Source of the DNA: an uncultured Eubacteriales bacterium | GTDB taxonomy: Bacteria > Bacillota > Clostridia > Oscillospirales > Oscillospiraceae | Assembly (NCBI GenBank): GCA_900543085.1 | Contig: UQQF01000022.1 | Location: 1 to 30,184, forward strand | Length of the DNA: 30,184 nt | Direction: 5' to 3' | In this document: in pieces, positions 15,719-23,794 of the stretch | How positions within the stretch are numbered: the first letter of the stretch is position 1 | Layout: each line of letters opens with the position of its first letter | Position numbers and translations under genes: made by a program | The notes under the pieces: model-generated | What the model saw: only the letters and a program-made list of their open reading frames with translations | The model's database searches: none | Told to the model about the DNA's origin: nothing

Positions 15719-16188
15719 AAAAGCGTTTTGCCTGCCTCGCCCTGGCCTCGGCGCTGCTGGCGCTGGGCGCGTGCTCGGCGGCGGGAGCCGAGGTGACGGT
15801 CTGGCGCGCCGTGCCGTCCTACTATCTGGAGAGCGGCGCGGCGATAGAGAGCGAGACGGTCAGAGCCGACGCGGGACTGAGCGAGATAGACGCCGCCGTC
15901 GCGGCCTTCAACAGCGACACCAACGACGCCGAGCTGGAGCGGCCGCTGCCCGACGGTGTGGACATCACGGGCTGGGAGCTGGACGGGACGGAGCTGAAGC
16001 TCTCCGTGTCCGCGGAGTACGCCTCCGTCACCGGCTACCGGCGCAGCATAGCCGACGCCTGCATGGTGCTGACCTTCTGCGCCATAGAGGGCGTGGAGCG
16101 GGTGAGCATATACTCGGAGGGCACGATGCTGACCGCCGCGATGAGCGCGGCCGACATAGTTCTGACGGACGTGACCGGCGCCGGATGA
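15715..16188 (+). CDS. GerMN-domain lipoprotein
   Basis: 157 residues. The signal peptide ends in the lipobox LGAC with Cys20, so it is probably lipid-anchored outside the membrane. The rest matches the GerMN domain known from spore germination protein GerM and from lipoproteins of signalling operons: a central AVAAFNSDTNDAELERPLP, GWELDGTELKLSVSAEY, a long helix, then GVERVSIYSEG. It starts inside the kinase stop (ATGA), which suggests a role as an accessory or sensing partner of the kinase; that is inference. Confidence 0.85.
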   Translation: MKKRFACLALASALLALGACSAAGAEVTVWRAVPSYYLESGAAIESETVRADAGLSEIDAAVAAFNSDTNDAELERPLPDGVDITGWELDGTELKLSVSAEYASVTGYRRSIADACMVLTFCAIEGVERVSIYSEGTMLTAAMSAADIVLTDVTGAG

Positions 16189-16239
16189 GCGCCGGACGCG
16201 GGGAAAATACGGACAAGTCATACTGAAAGAAGGATAACA

Positions 16240-17307
16240 ATGTCTCAGCTGGAACGCATACAAAACGCTATAGAGCGCGCGGGTCTCGCCGCGCTGCTGC
16301 TCATGGACGACAGGAACATATACTACGCCACGGGCTTCATGCCCACGGACAGCGCCGCGCTGATAACGCCCGGCCGCGCCTGGCTGGTCACGGACTCGCG
16401 CTACATAGAGGACGCGCAGCGCAAGTGCGTCAAGGGCGTGGAGGTGCTGCTCGCCTCGGTCAAGTCCCCGCTCGGAGCCACGCTCAAGGCGCTCAGCGCG
16501 GACATACGCGGCGAGATAGGCGCCGAGGAGGACAAGCTCACCTACGGACTGTACACGCAGATGGAGAGCCTGCTCGGCCGGAGCTTCGCCGCCGCGGGGG
16601 CGCTGGTGCAGTCGCTGCGCGCGCACAAGAGCGCGGACGAGCTGGACAGGCTCATAGCCGCCCAGCGCATAGCCGAAAAGGCGCTGGAGGAGACGCTGCC
16701 GCTCATCAAGCCCGGCCTTGCCGAGCGCGAGCTGGCCGCCGAGCTGACCTACCGCATGATGCGCCACGGCTCCGAGCGCAACAGCTTTGACCCCATCGCC
16801 ATCACCGGCGCGCACACCAGTATGCCGCACGGCGTGCCCGGTCAGGCGCTCATACAGTCCGGCGACTTCGTCACAATGGACTTCGGCTGCGTCCACGAGG
16901 GCTACTGCTCCGACATGACCCGCACGGTGGCCGTCGGCTCCGCCACCGACGAGATGAAGAACGTCTACGACACCGTGCTGCGCGCCCAGCTCGCCGGCAT
17001 CGCGGCGGCAAAGCCCTCGGCCACCGGCGCCGAGGTGCACGGAGCGGCGGCGAAAGTCATAGCCGACGCCGGATACGGCGAATACTTCGGCCACGGCTTC
17101 GGCCACGGCGTGGGTCTGGACATACACGAGAGCCCCAACGCCTCGCCCCGCAACGCCTCGCCGCTGGGCGAGGGCGCGGTCATCTCCGCCGAGCCGGGCA
17201 TCTACATCCCCGGCAAGTTCGGCGTGCGCATCGAGGACGTCCTCTACCTCACCGGCGACGGGAACGTGAACATCACCAGGGCGCCGAAGGAGCTAATAAT
17301 CCTGTAA
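16240..17307 (+). CDS. M24 family Xaa-Pro aminopeptidase
   Basis: 355 residues, the size of YqhT/PepQ-type enzymes. The N-terminal creatinase-like domain (1-130) has NIYYATGF and WLVTDSRYIEDA. The catalytic pita-bread domain carries all five metal ligands: D214 and D225 (MDFGCVHEGYCSDMTRTV), H289 (GFGHGVGLDIHE), E318 (SAEPGIY) and E332 (GVRIED). It removes N-terminal residues before proline in cytoplasmic peptides. The SD agaagga is 6 to 8 bases from the ATG. In many clostridia such a gene lies just upstream of efp; here efp is 11 kb away. Confidence 0.92.
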   Translation: MSQLERIQNAIERAGLAALLLMDDRNIYYATGFMPTDSAALITPGRAWLVTDSRYIEDAQRKCVKGVEVLLASVKSPLGATLKALSADIRGEIGAEEDKLTYGLYTQMESLLGRSFAAAGALVQSLRAHKSADELDRLIAAQRIAEKALEETLPLIKPGLAERELAAELTYRMMRHGSERNSFDPIAITGAHTSMPHGVPGQALIQSGDFVTMDFGCVHEGYCSDMTRTVAVGSATDEMKNVYDTVLRAQLAGIAAAKPSATGAEVHGAAAKVIADAGYGEYFGHGFGHGVGLDIHESPNASPRNASPLGEGAVISAEPGIYIPGKFGVRIEDVLYLTGDGNVNITRAPKELIIL

Positions 17308-17329
17308 CGCCGCGGAACAAAAGCCATCC

Positions 17330-17362
17330 CCGCCGCGTCCTCACTGAAAAAGGAGGCGGCGG
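17330..17362 (+). promoter_or_regulatory. Hairpin that could mask the ribosome binding site of the 96-residue gene
   Basis: ccgccgcgtcct (17330-17341) pairs with aggaggcggcgg (17351-17362) over 11 of 12 positions with one G-G mismatch, leaving a nine-base loop. The whole SD aggagg (17351-17356) is inside the stem and the ATG follows three bases after it. No T-run follows, so it is not a plain terminator. Confidence 0.5.
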
Positions 17363-17364
17363 AG

Positions 17365-17655
17365 ATGGAAAAACGCAGAAAGCGCTTGCTCACGGTGCTT
17401 ATCACAGCCGGAGCACTGCTGCTCGCGGCGGTGGTCATGGGCTGCGTGGATTATGACCTGGTCGTCAACCGGCACGAGCGGCCGGAGTGTGCCGTGGGTT
17501 TCGCGACTTACGACGACGGCGGCTCGGGCCGTTATTACGGCCTTGGCTACGGCTTCGAGGTATACGGCAACTTCGTCGCGCCCGACACGGCGGACTACGG
17601 CGTGCGCGAGTGGAGTTTTTACATACTCGGCGTCGAGGTCGCCTCCGGCGCGTGA
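17365..17655 (+). CDS. Unknown small membrane-anchored protein
   Basis: 96 residues; family not recognised. A basic start (MEKRRKR), one hydrophobic helix at about 8-26 ending VVMGC, which could be a lipobox with Cys27, then an outside domain rich in Tyr and Gly with YYGLGYGFEVYGNFV and a final YGVREWSFYILGVEV. The strong SD aggaggcggcgg overlaps a stable hairpin. It ends 15 bases before the convergent lipoprotein gene; a direct repeat of ctccggcgcg spans that junction. Confidence 0.7.
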   Translation: MEKRRKRLLTVLITAGALLLAAVVMGCVDYDLVVNRHERPECAVGFATYDDGGSGRYYGLGYGFEVYGNFVAPDTADYGVREWSFYILGVEVASGA

Positions 17656-17670
17656 GCAGCTCCGGCGCGC

Positions 17671-18144
17671 CTATTCCGCCAGGGCGGCCGTGTAACCGTC
17701 CGCATTGCCGCCGGTTATTACAACAGAATAGCTCTCTCCGAAGCCCGAACGCAGCGTTATTTCGCCGGCGGGCTTCGTGTATTCCTCGGGGTACACGTTC
17801 TCATAGTTAGGGTCGACGTACTCCGTTATGACCGTGAAGCGGAGCGTCAGGTTTTCCACGTCGGACGGGCTGTCGAATTCGCGCTCGCTGAGCGTGTAGA
17901 TGATCCTCTCGTCGCGCTTGATGAGAGATTTGTCCGCGTGGGAGGTGCCGCCTCCGCCGGCGGACGTCCCGCCCTCGTAGTCTATGAGGAGCAGGCCGAT
18001 GTCCTCTTGCAGGCTCAGCTGTATTTGCAGCGCTATCTCGTCCGCTGCGGCCTCATATGCCTCGCCGCCGGACTCGCCGCAGCCGGACAGGGCGAGTGCC
18101 AGCAGCAGCGCGGCGCATACGGCCGTTATGGTATGTCTTTTCAT
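17671..18144 (-). CDS. Unknown lipoprotein
   Basis: 157 residues. A clean lipoprotein signal peptide with lipobox LSGC and Cys22. The mature part begins with an acidic helix (about 28-52), then a Gly/Ser-rich linker and a beta-rich domain (about 75-157) with IIYTLSEREF, LTLRFTVITEYV and ITLRSGFGESYSVVIT. No family recognised. It starts 13 bases after the XRE regulator stop, so the two form an operon and may work together at the membrane. Confidence 0.75.
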   Translation of the reverse strand: MKRHTITAVCAALLLALALSGCGESGGEAYEAAADEIALQIQLSLQEDIGLLLIDYEGGTSAGGGGTSHADKSLIKRDERIIYTLSEREFDSPSDVENLTLRFTVITEYVDPNYENVYPEEYTKPAGEITLRSGFGESYSVVITGGNADGYTAALAE

Positions 18145-18157
18145 GGTGCGCCTCCGT

Positions 18158-18667
18158 TCATGTCCTTTTCCCGGTCAGTATAATGCCGGCGAGCGCCGCT
18201 ATGAGGATGAACGGCGCCGCCCTTACGAACAGCCACTCAAAGGCGTGCAGGAGCGTACCGGCGACGGCGGCCTCCGGATCGCTGTAGTCCCAGTACAGAT
18301 AGGAACCGCCTATCGCCGCCAGGAGCGCGAGTATCGCGAGCGTGATCGCGCCCAGCGCGATAAAGAGTCCGCGCAGCACCTTGCGCCGGGACTCCCTCCG
18401 GCGCGCGAGCTGCAGGTTTATGACCTCCAGCTTCGCGGCGATGGCCGCAAGGTCTCCGGCCTCCGGCGCGGAAAAGGGCTCGCCGAGCAGCGCGCTCACG
18501 GGAGTGTCGAGCGAGCGCGCTATGGCCAGCAGCATGTCGGAGTCCGGAACGGAGAGGTTCCGTTCCCATTTGGAAACGGTCTGGCGTACCACGTTCAGCT
18601 TTTCGGCCAGCTCCTGCTGCGAGAGCCCTTTGGACTTCCTGGCGGCCTGGATGTTTTCACTCAGCAT
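18158..18667 (-). CDS. XRE-family regulator with C-terminal membrane helices
   Basis: 169 residues from the ATG at 18667, which has the SD aaaggaggg seven bases upstream. An N-terminal HTH_XRE domain (about 5-60) shows IQAARKSKGLSQQELAEKLN and VVRQTVSKWERNLSVPD. A linker helix (70-95) leads to hydrophobic segments at about 98-120 and 147-165, so the regulator is membrane-tethered. Such proteins often sense membrane or envelope state through a partner; the lipoprotein encoded 13 bases downstream is a natural candidate (inference). Confidence 0.9.
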   Translation of the reverse strand: MLSENIQAARKSKGLSQQELAEKLNVVRQTVSKWERNLSVPDSDMLLAIARSLDTPVSALLGEPFSAPEAGDLAAIAAKLEVINLQLARRRESRRKVLRGLFIALGAITLAILALLAAIGGSYLYWDYSDPEAAVAGTLLHAFEWLFVRAAPFILIAALAGIILTGKRT

Positions 18668-18692
18668 GTGAACACCCTCCTTTCGTGACGAC

Positions 18693-18721
18693 ATTGTACA
18701 GAAATATTCCCGTTGCCGCAA
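18693..18721 (-). promoter_or_regulatory. Promoter for the XRE regulator operon
   Basis: On the minus strand: -35 TTGCGG (18716-18721), 17-bp spacer, -10 TACAAT (18693-18698). Predicted start lies about 20 bases before the ATG, close upstream of the SD. Confidence 0.5.
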
Positions 18722-18781
18722 GCAACGCGGGTTAACATCCCCCCGTCTGCGAGTCGGCAGGCGCTTTGAAGCCATAAAGCG

Positions 18782-18816
18782 AAGACCCCGGACGCCGTTT
18801 CGGCATCCGGGGTCTT
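18782..18816 (-). terminator. Terminator hairpin at the end of the dehydrogenase operon
   Basis: aagaccccgga pairs with the complementary tccggggtctt across a short loop, a GC-rich stem about 35 bases long overall. It lies 32 bases past the stop of the minus-strand dehydrogenase at 18848. The T-run after it is weak (cttcgcttta on the minus strand). Confidence 0.5.
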
Positions 18817-18847
18817 GTGTTCATGGCTTGTTTGGAGAGGCGCGGCT

Positions 18848-19896
18848 TTAATAGTCCCAGCTCTCGTGCAGGCAGCGGCGCAGCAGCTCAAAGTCGGGGG
18901 GATTGGGGACTATGGTCCACTTTTTGTCTTTGGCTATGCCGTCGGCGCACTCGTCGCAGAAGCTCTCGGGTATGCCGAGCTGCTTCATATTCGGCATACC
19001 GATGTCCTTTTGCAGCGCGTCGAGCTTTTGTACTATAAGCTCGCCCGCGCGAGTGACGTCAGGCTCGTCCACGCCGAAGAACGGCGCCCACACGCGGGTG
19101 GTATCCGGGTCGCCCGTGACGTTGTAGCGCGCCAGAGCAGCCATGCCTATGCCGACGCCGATGCCGTGAGCCAGGTGGTACTTGTCCGAGAGCTGGTTGG
19201 CTACGGCGTGGCCGGAGCTGGTCTTGCGCAGGGTGATGGCGTAGCCGCTGAGCATCGCCGCCCAGCACATGTGCTCGCGAGCCTCGAGGTTGTCCGGCTC
19301 GTGCACGGCGATGGGCAGGTACTTTATGGCGTCGGCGAGCGCCTTGCGCGCGAGGACGTCGGCCATCCAGTTGGGCATGGCGCGGGTGTTTACCAGGCAC
19401 TCCGCGGCCTGAGCCAGGGCGTCCATGCCGGTGTACGCGGTTATCTCCGCGGGGAGCTTCATCGTGTACACGGGGTCGACTACCGCGCGGGTGACGGGGT
19501 GGCGGGTGAAGGTCTTGATGCCCGTCTCCTCGTTCAGGCACATGATGCCCCAGCAGCTCTCGCTGCCCGTGCCGGCCGTGGTGGGGATGGCGATTATCGG
19601 CTCGAAGACCTTGCTGCCCACGTTCAGCGCGGTGTAGCCGCCGAGGTAGTCGGCGGTCTTGCCCCCGTTGGCGAGCACCTTGCCCGCGAGCTTGGTGATG
19701 TCTATCGTGGAGCCGCCGCCCAGGGAGACGAGGGCGTCCACACCGTGCCCGCGGCAGAAGTCCACGAACTTGTCCAGCTCGCTGGACACCGGCTCGTCCT
19801 CGGCGGTCATGTAGGTGTAGACCGTGTATCCGCCACGGCAAAGCGCGCGTCCCGGCCGAAGGCTGCGTTGTGTATGTTGTGTATGGTCCAGGCCAT
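18848..19896 (-). pseudogene. Iron-containing alcohol dehydrogenase, internally deleted and frameshifted
   Basis: An intact SD (ggaggg) and ATG at 19896 open a frame reading MAWTIHNIHNAAFGRDARFA, which matches the N-terminus of the neighbouring paralogue, then stops after 29 codons. The rest of the enzyme continues in another frame from about 19840 (GGYTVYTYMTAEDEP) to 18848. Against the paralogue about 37 codons are missing, roughly residues 21-57, covering the first Rossmann strand. The rest is intact: GGGSTIDITK, TTAGTGSE, and a C-terminus WTIVPNPPDFE. One metal position is changed: DALAQ, where D-A-L-x-H is usual; later His ligands (SSGHAVANQL, LAHGIG) are kept. A restart at an internal ATG (19810) would give a 320-residue protein without part of the nucleotide-binding domain. 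Confidence 0.8.
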
Positions 19897-19917
19897 GGTT
19901 ATCCCTCCGTTACGGTG

Positions 19918-19943
19918 AACCGGCGGCTGCTTGGCCGCCGGTT
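19918..19943 (-). promoter_or_regulatory. Intercistronic hairpin between the two dehydrogenase genes
   Basis: A perfect 10-bp stem (aaccggcggc and gccgccggtt) with a six-base loop lies just before the SD of the downstream dehydrogenase. No T-run follows in the minus direction, so an RNA-stabilising or processing role is more likely than termination. Confidence 0.4.
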
Positions 19944-19964
19944 CCTTATTATATCACAGCGCGC

Positions 19965-21134
19965 TCACTCAGCCCAGATCTGGTGCAGAATGACGCGCAG
20001 GTACTCGAAGTCGGGCGGGTTGGGAACGATGGTTCACTTGGTGTCCTTGCTGACGTTGTCCGCGATGGTGTCGCAGAACTCCTCGGGGACGTTCAGCTCC
20101 TTCATGTTTTTGACGCCCATGTCCTTGGAGAGCTTGTAGATGCGCTCATAGATATCCCTGCCGACTGCCTTGAGGTCGCTGTTCTCGTCCACGGGGATGC
20201 CCATGCACGGCGCGATAAGGGCGCTGGAGGCGTGGTCTTTCTCGATGTTGTACTTCACCTGAGCCATGAGACCGATGGAGACGGCGACGCCGTGGGAGAA
20301 GTGGTAGTAGTCGACCAGCTGGTTGCTGATGGCGTGGCCGAGGTTGGTTTTGCGCAGGGTGATGGCGCTGCCGCCTATCATGGCCGCGTAGGCCATGCCG
20401 GCACGGGCGTCGAGGTTGTCCGGCTCGCAGTAGGCCTTGTAGAGGTTGTCCCAGGTGGCGCGGATGCCCTCCTTGCAGTATATGTCGGCCAGGGGGTTGA
20501 CCATCGCGTAGCTGTTGCACAGGCTCTCGAGGGAGTGCGCCATGGCGCCCAGGCCGCAGCAGGCGGTGATGTCCTTGGGCTGGGTGCGGTGGTAGTAGGG
20601 GTCGATGATGGCGTAGGTGCCAGGGTGCAGGCAGAAGGTCTTCTTGAGGTTGTCCATGTTCTCGCACATCAGGCCGTAGCTGACCTCGCTGCCGGTGCCG
20701 GCGGTGGTGGAGAGCAGGAGGGTGGGCTCGAACTTCTTGTTGCCGACGTTAAGCGCGGTGTAGCCGCCGAGCAGGTCTTCGGCGCGCGCGGCGTCGTTAG
20801 CGAGGACCTTGCCTATCATCTTGGCGGTGTCCATGGAGGAGCCGCCGCCGAGGCCGACTATGGCGTCGATCTTGTTTTCACGGGCAATGGCCGCGCCCTT
20901 GTTCACCATGTCGCCGGTGGGCTCGCCCTCGTCCTTTACGTAGACGACGCTCTCGATGCCGGACTCCTTGAGTATGCCGACCAGCTCCTCGACGTAGCCG
21001 AGCTTGCTGACGTTGGGGCCGACGACCACCAGCGCCTTGGTCGCGCCGTAGCCCTTGAGTATGCCGCCCGCGTTCTTACGTGTGTCAACGCCAAATTCAG
21101 CGTCATGCAGGTCATGAATTTTCCAAGAAGACAT
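19965..21134 (-). pseudogene. Iron-containing alcohol dehydrogenase interrupted by an in-frame TGA
   Basis: Starts at ATG 21134 with the SD ggagg seven bases upstream. It reads 366 codons, then TGA at 20034-20036, then continues in frame for 22 more codons (TIVPNPPDFEYLRVILHQIW and two more) to a second TGA at 19965. The paralogue next door has Trp (TGG) at exactly this place, in KKWTIVPNPPDFE, so one base change explains it. The truncated product loses only the last 23 residues and could still fold. GGGSS, STTAGTGSE and His ligands (NLGHAISNQL, FSHGVA) are present, but the Asp metal ligand is Gly196 (GLGAMAH). The substrate is unknown. Cotranscribed with the transporter upstream (42-base gap). 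Confidence 0.8.
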
Positions 21135-21176
21135 TGTTTTACCTCCAATTTCTAAATAGCGTGATTGCAGACTCAA

Positions 21177-22499
21177 TTATGCGCTGACGGCCCAGTCGAA
21201 ATCAAACACGCTCAGTATGCCGGTGGCGGAGAGAAGCGTTAGTCCTATTAGGGCGAACACGCTCAGCCAGATGAGGGAGTTTGAGAGCGACTCCTGAGCT
21301 TTCTGATCTGGGCATCCGGCGATGACCAGCGCGCCGCCGGTAGTGAACGGGGTGAGCGAAGAGACAACCGAACCTGCCGTCAGACCCAGTATCATTCCGA
21401 GAGGATCGGCACCGGTGGCCTGGGCAATAGGCATGACGAGCGGGAACATGAGTGGGAACACCACCGCCGTGCCGGAGCAGAAAAGGGCCATAATGCCGGC
21501 AATGAGGGCGCACAGCGGGGTCATGAGCCATCCGGGTATGCCGGAGCTGAGAATGTGGCTCATCGCATCCACGAGGCCTGCCTCGCTGGCGACACCCATC
21601 ATGAGGGTAAAGCCGGCTATCATGAGGGCGGTGCTCATGGGCAGAGACTTCATTACCTTTCCGGTGTCCGCGAGACGCATGAACATTGCGATTATGGCGC
21701 AGATAATCATGATTGCCTGCGGCTGCGCAAAGTTGGATATTGTTACAAGCCAGGAGACGTTCGAGAACACGGTGGCGAGCAGCATGGAAACAACCATGAA
21801 GAACGTTGCTACGAGCAGGAGAATCATGGTCCTGCGCTGTATCGGGGACATCTTCTCGGGTTTCTCGACGGCGACTTTCTTGGCCTTGAAAGACTTGGTA
21901 AGCAGATAGACGACGAGGGTCACGAGCAGCATGAGGAAGAGGCGGGAAATCCACACATCCATGCTCCAGAACGGGGCCTCGCTGGGATACCCGGCGGAGT
22001 CGCTGATGAGGTTCATGATGGTAACGCCCATCTGACCGGTGAACGGGTTGTTGAAACCGACGATGCAGCCGCACATGATGGCGGTCGCGGTCATGAGCGG
22101 GGAGATGCCGGCCGCGGCGGCGACGGGGAAGCAGAGGGGCCCGATGATGGTTATGGAGGCCACGCCCGCGCCCATGGCGCCGACTATGAAGCCGATTATC
22201 CAGATTATCCAGGGCAGCAGAGCCGCACGCCCATTCGTCAGATATAGCAGGCTCTTGCCCAGCGCGTTAACGGTGCCGTTCTCAACCGCGAAGCCGAAGA
22301 AGAGGCCGCACGCTATAATGAAGAAGAATATCCTGTCCGGCCAGTAGCCGACGATTGTATCGGCCGAGAGGCCCATGGTCAGCGAGCCTATTATAAAGGC
22401 GAAGGCGGCGGCGACGATACCGGTATTGATTTTGCACACATTTCCGATAACTATAGCCGCAACGATTGCGATTATACAAAGTATTAGCTGATAAGACAT
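21177..22499 (-). CDS. MatC-like carboxylate transporter (ion transporter superfamily)
   Basis: 440 residues with 11 to 13 hydrophobic segments. The N-terminus (INTGIVAAAFAFIIGSLTMG, then FFFIIACGLFFGFAVENGTV) matches the dicarboxylate carrier MatC N-terminal domain, and the two halves each contain re-entrant-loop-like blocks (GFNNPFTGQMG; GSVVSSLTPFTTGGALVIAG) typical of the DASS/IT carriers. I expect uptake of a di- or small carboxylate with a coupling ion; malonate-type substrates are known for MatC, but specificity cannot be read here. It lies between the unknown 344-residue gene and the dehydrogenase in one apparent operon. Confidence 0.8.
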   Translation of the reverse strand: MSYQLILCIIAIVAAIVIGNVCKINTGIVAAAFAFIIGSLTMGLSADTIVGYWPDRIFFFIIACGLFFGFAVENGTVNALGKSLLYLTNGRAALLPWIIWIIGFIVGAMGAGVASITIIGPLCFPVAAAAGISPLMTATAIMCGCIVGFNNPFTGQMGVTIMNLISDSAGYPSEAPFWSMDVWISRLFLMLLVTLVVYLLTKSFKAKKVAVEKPEKMSPIQRRTMILLLVATFFMVVSMLLATVFSNVSWLVTISNFAQPQAIMIICAIIAMFMRLADTGKVMKSLPMSTALMIAGFTLMMGVASEAGLVDAMSHILSSGIPGWLMTPLCALIAGIMALFCSGTAVVFPLMFPLVMPIAQATGADPLGMILGLTAGSVVSSLTPFTTGGALVIAGCPDQKAQESLSNSLIWLSVFALIGLTLLSATGILSVFDFDWAVSA

Positions 22500-22531
22500 A
22501 ATTTACACTCCTGTTTTTCCCTGTTGGTTGT

Positions 22532-23566
22532 TTATACTATTTCGATGTTGAACACATCCAGCTCGGAGTCGGGGTACTCTGTGCCGTGGGCGAACATCTT
22601 GATTTGCATGCTCCGGTGCACGCTTCTGTCGGGCAGGATCACGCCGGTGGGGAAATCAGCGCCGGAGCCGAAGTACATGGCCGCGCGTGTGTTGTAGACA
22701 TAGGCGTCGGTCGGCGTCGGTACGCCGCACTCCTCGCCGTCAAAGGTGAACTTGTAGTACATTCTGAAGTCGTTGAGCATCTCGTCGCTGTCCAGGTTGA
22801 AGCGCAGCAGCGTTCCACCCGGAAGCCTGAGGTCGACGCCCTCTCCGCCTTTGCCTGGATATGCGCTGATCTCGCCGCCCAGCGGCCCGGTGAACAGCAC
22901 GTTGTGCTTTGCGCGTTCACAAGTGAGCGCCGAGAGCTTTATGAGCGCGCCGCCGGGGACAAAGTCGACGAAGCACGGTTCCACGATGTCGTTCCAGCCG
23001 AGCTGGCCGAGCACGAAGATTATTTTCCCGGCATCGGTCAGCAGCAGGCCGGCGCCCAGCTGCTCGCCGCGCGCATCGGCGGGCTTCAGCCCTGCGAGTA
23101 TCTGCTCGCTGGTCAGCAGCGGGAAGTAGTAGCGCTCTCCCTCGGCGAGCTGAGACAGCGCTATCCTCACGCTGCGTGTGCCGGACGAAACGGTGAGCAA
23201 GGTCTCGGGTTGAGCCGCAGCGGCCTGTGCAAGGCTGAACCCTCCGCCGTACAGCTCGTTTATGACGCGCTCGAGCGGCAGGAATTTTCCCGTCTCGCCG
23301 CGGTAGCAGAACACGGCGGTTTTGGCGGAATAGCTCTTTTCCGGGGCGCCGGCGAACAGTCCACGCAGCTTTGCGTAGTCCATGTACGGAGCCGCGAACG
23401 TGTCGCCGCGGCGTACTCCGCGGCCGAACAGGCTTACGCTGACATACTCGCCCTCCGGTACTGATACCTCCGGGTCGGGCGCCCCGGGCAGGATTTTCAC
23501 CGCGCCGCCGCCGAGGGGCAGCTCTTTGACGGGAATATCGTAACCGGGAGCCTTGATTTCGGTCAT
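22532..23566 (-). CDS. Unknown cytoplasmic protein, first gene of the transporter-dehydrogenase operon
   Basis: 344 residues from the ATG at 23566, preceded by aggaggg; a GTG three codons earlier overlaps that SD and is less likely. No signal peptide or membrane helix. I do not recognise the family. The chain is beta-rich throughout, with Gly-Pro turns (GGGAVKILPGAPDPEVSVPEGEY; GGALIKLSAL; VFNIEIV at the end), and looks like a multi-domain beta-sandwich or cupin-like protein. No catalytic motif stands out. The 32-base gap to the transporter gene implies cotranscription. Position suggests a role in handling the transported substrate, which is inference only. Confidence 0.7.
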   Translation of the reverse strand: MTEIKAPGYDIPVKELPLGGGAVKILPGAPDPEVSVPEGEYVSVSLFGRGVRRGDTFAAPYMDYAKLRGLFAGAPEKSYSAKTAVFCYRGETGKFLPLERVINELYGGGFSLAQAAAAQPETLLTVSSGTRSVRIALSQLAEGERYYFPLLTSEQILAGLKPADARGEQLGAGLLLTDAGKIIFVLGQLGWNDIVEPCFVDFVPGGALIKLSALTCERAKHNVLFTGPLGGEISAYPGKGGEGVDLRLPGGTLLRFNLDSDEMLNDFRMYYKFTFDGEECGVPTPTDAYVYNTRAAMYFGSGADFPTGVILPDRSVHRSMQIKMFAHGTEYPDSELDVFNIEIV

Positions 23567-23690
23567 TCTATACACCCTCCTGTCTCTGGAGATTAGGTCG
23601 CTTTCGGGCGGGCGACTTTGACAAAGATTTGCTAAACCTATTTTCTATCAACCTTTCTGCGAATGAAATAACACTAAGAGATTATTTTTG

Positions 23691-23704
23691 GTGAATAAAT
23701 TCAC
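23691..23704. promoter_or_regulatory. Crp/Fnr-like palindrome upstream of the minus-strand operon
   Basis: GTGAATAAATTCAC is a perfect 14-bp palindrome with the TGA-N6-TCA spacing used by the Crp/Fnr family. It lies in the 228-base gap between the operon start and the LuxR regulator terminator. The rest of the gap is AT-rich with no clear promoter on the minus strand. Confidence 0.4.
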
Positions 23705-23738
23705 ACTCTCAAATAAGCGAAAAACCGTGCAATTGCGC

Positions 23739-23779
23739 AAAAAATCCCCGCGCGTCCGCTTTCTGAGGGACGTGCGGGG
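23739..23779 (-). terminator. Terminator of the LuxR-type regulator gene
   Basis: A 12-base stem with one mismatch (ccccgcgcgtcc at 23746-23757, ggacgtgcgggg at 23768-23779) is followed on the minus strand by a run of six T after one A (23739-23745). Clear rho-independent form, 16 bases past the stop codon. Confidence 0.8.
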
Positions 23780-23794
23780 AGTAGTATTTTAGTC

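Noticed and set aside
20034..20036. TGA read as Trp or selenocysteine in the dehydrogenase
   Set aside because: TGA is used as the normal stop by recA, rimO, pgsA and many other genes here, and the paralogue has Trp, not Cys. No selenocysteine-type insertion context is evident.
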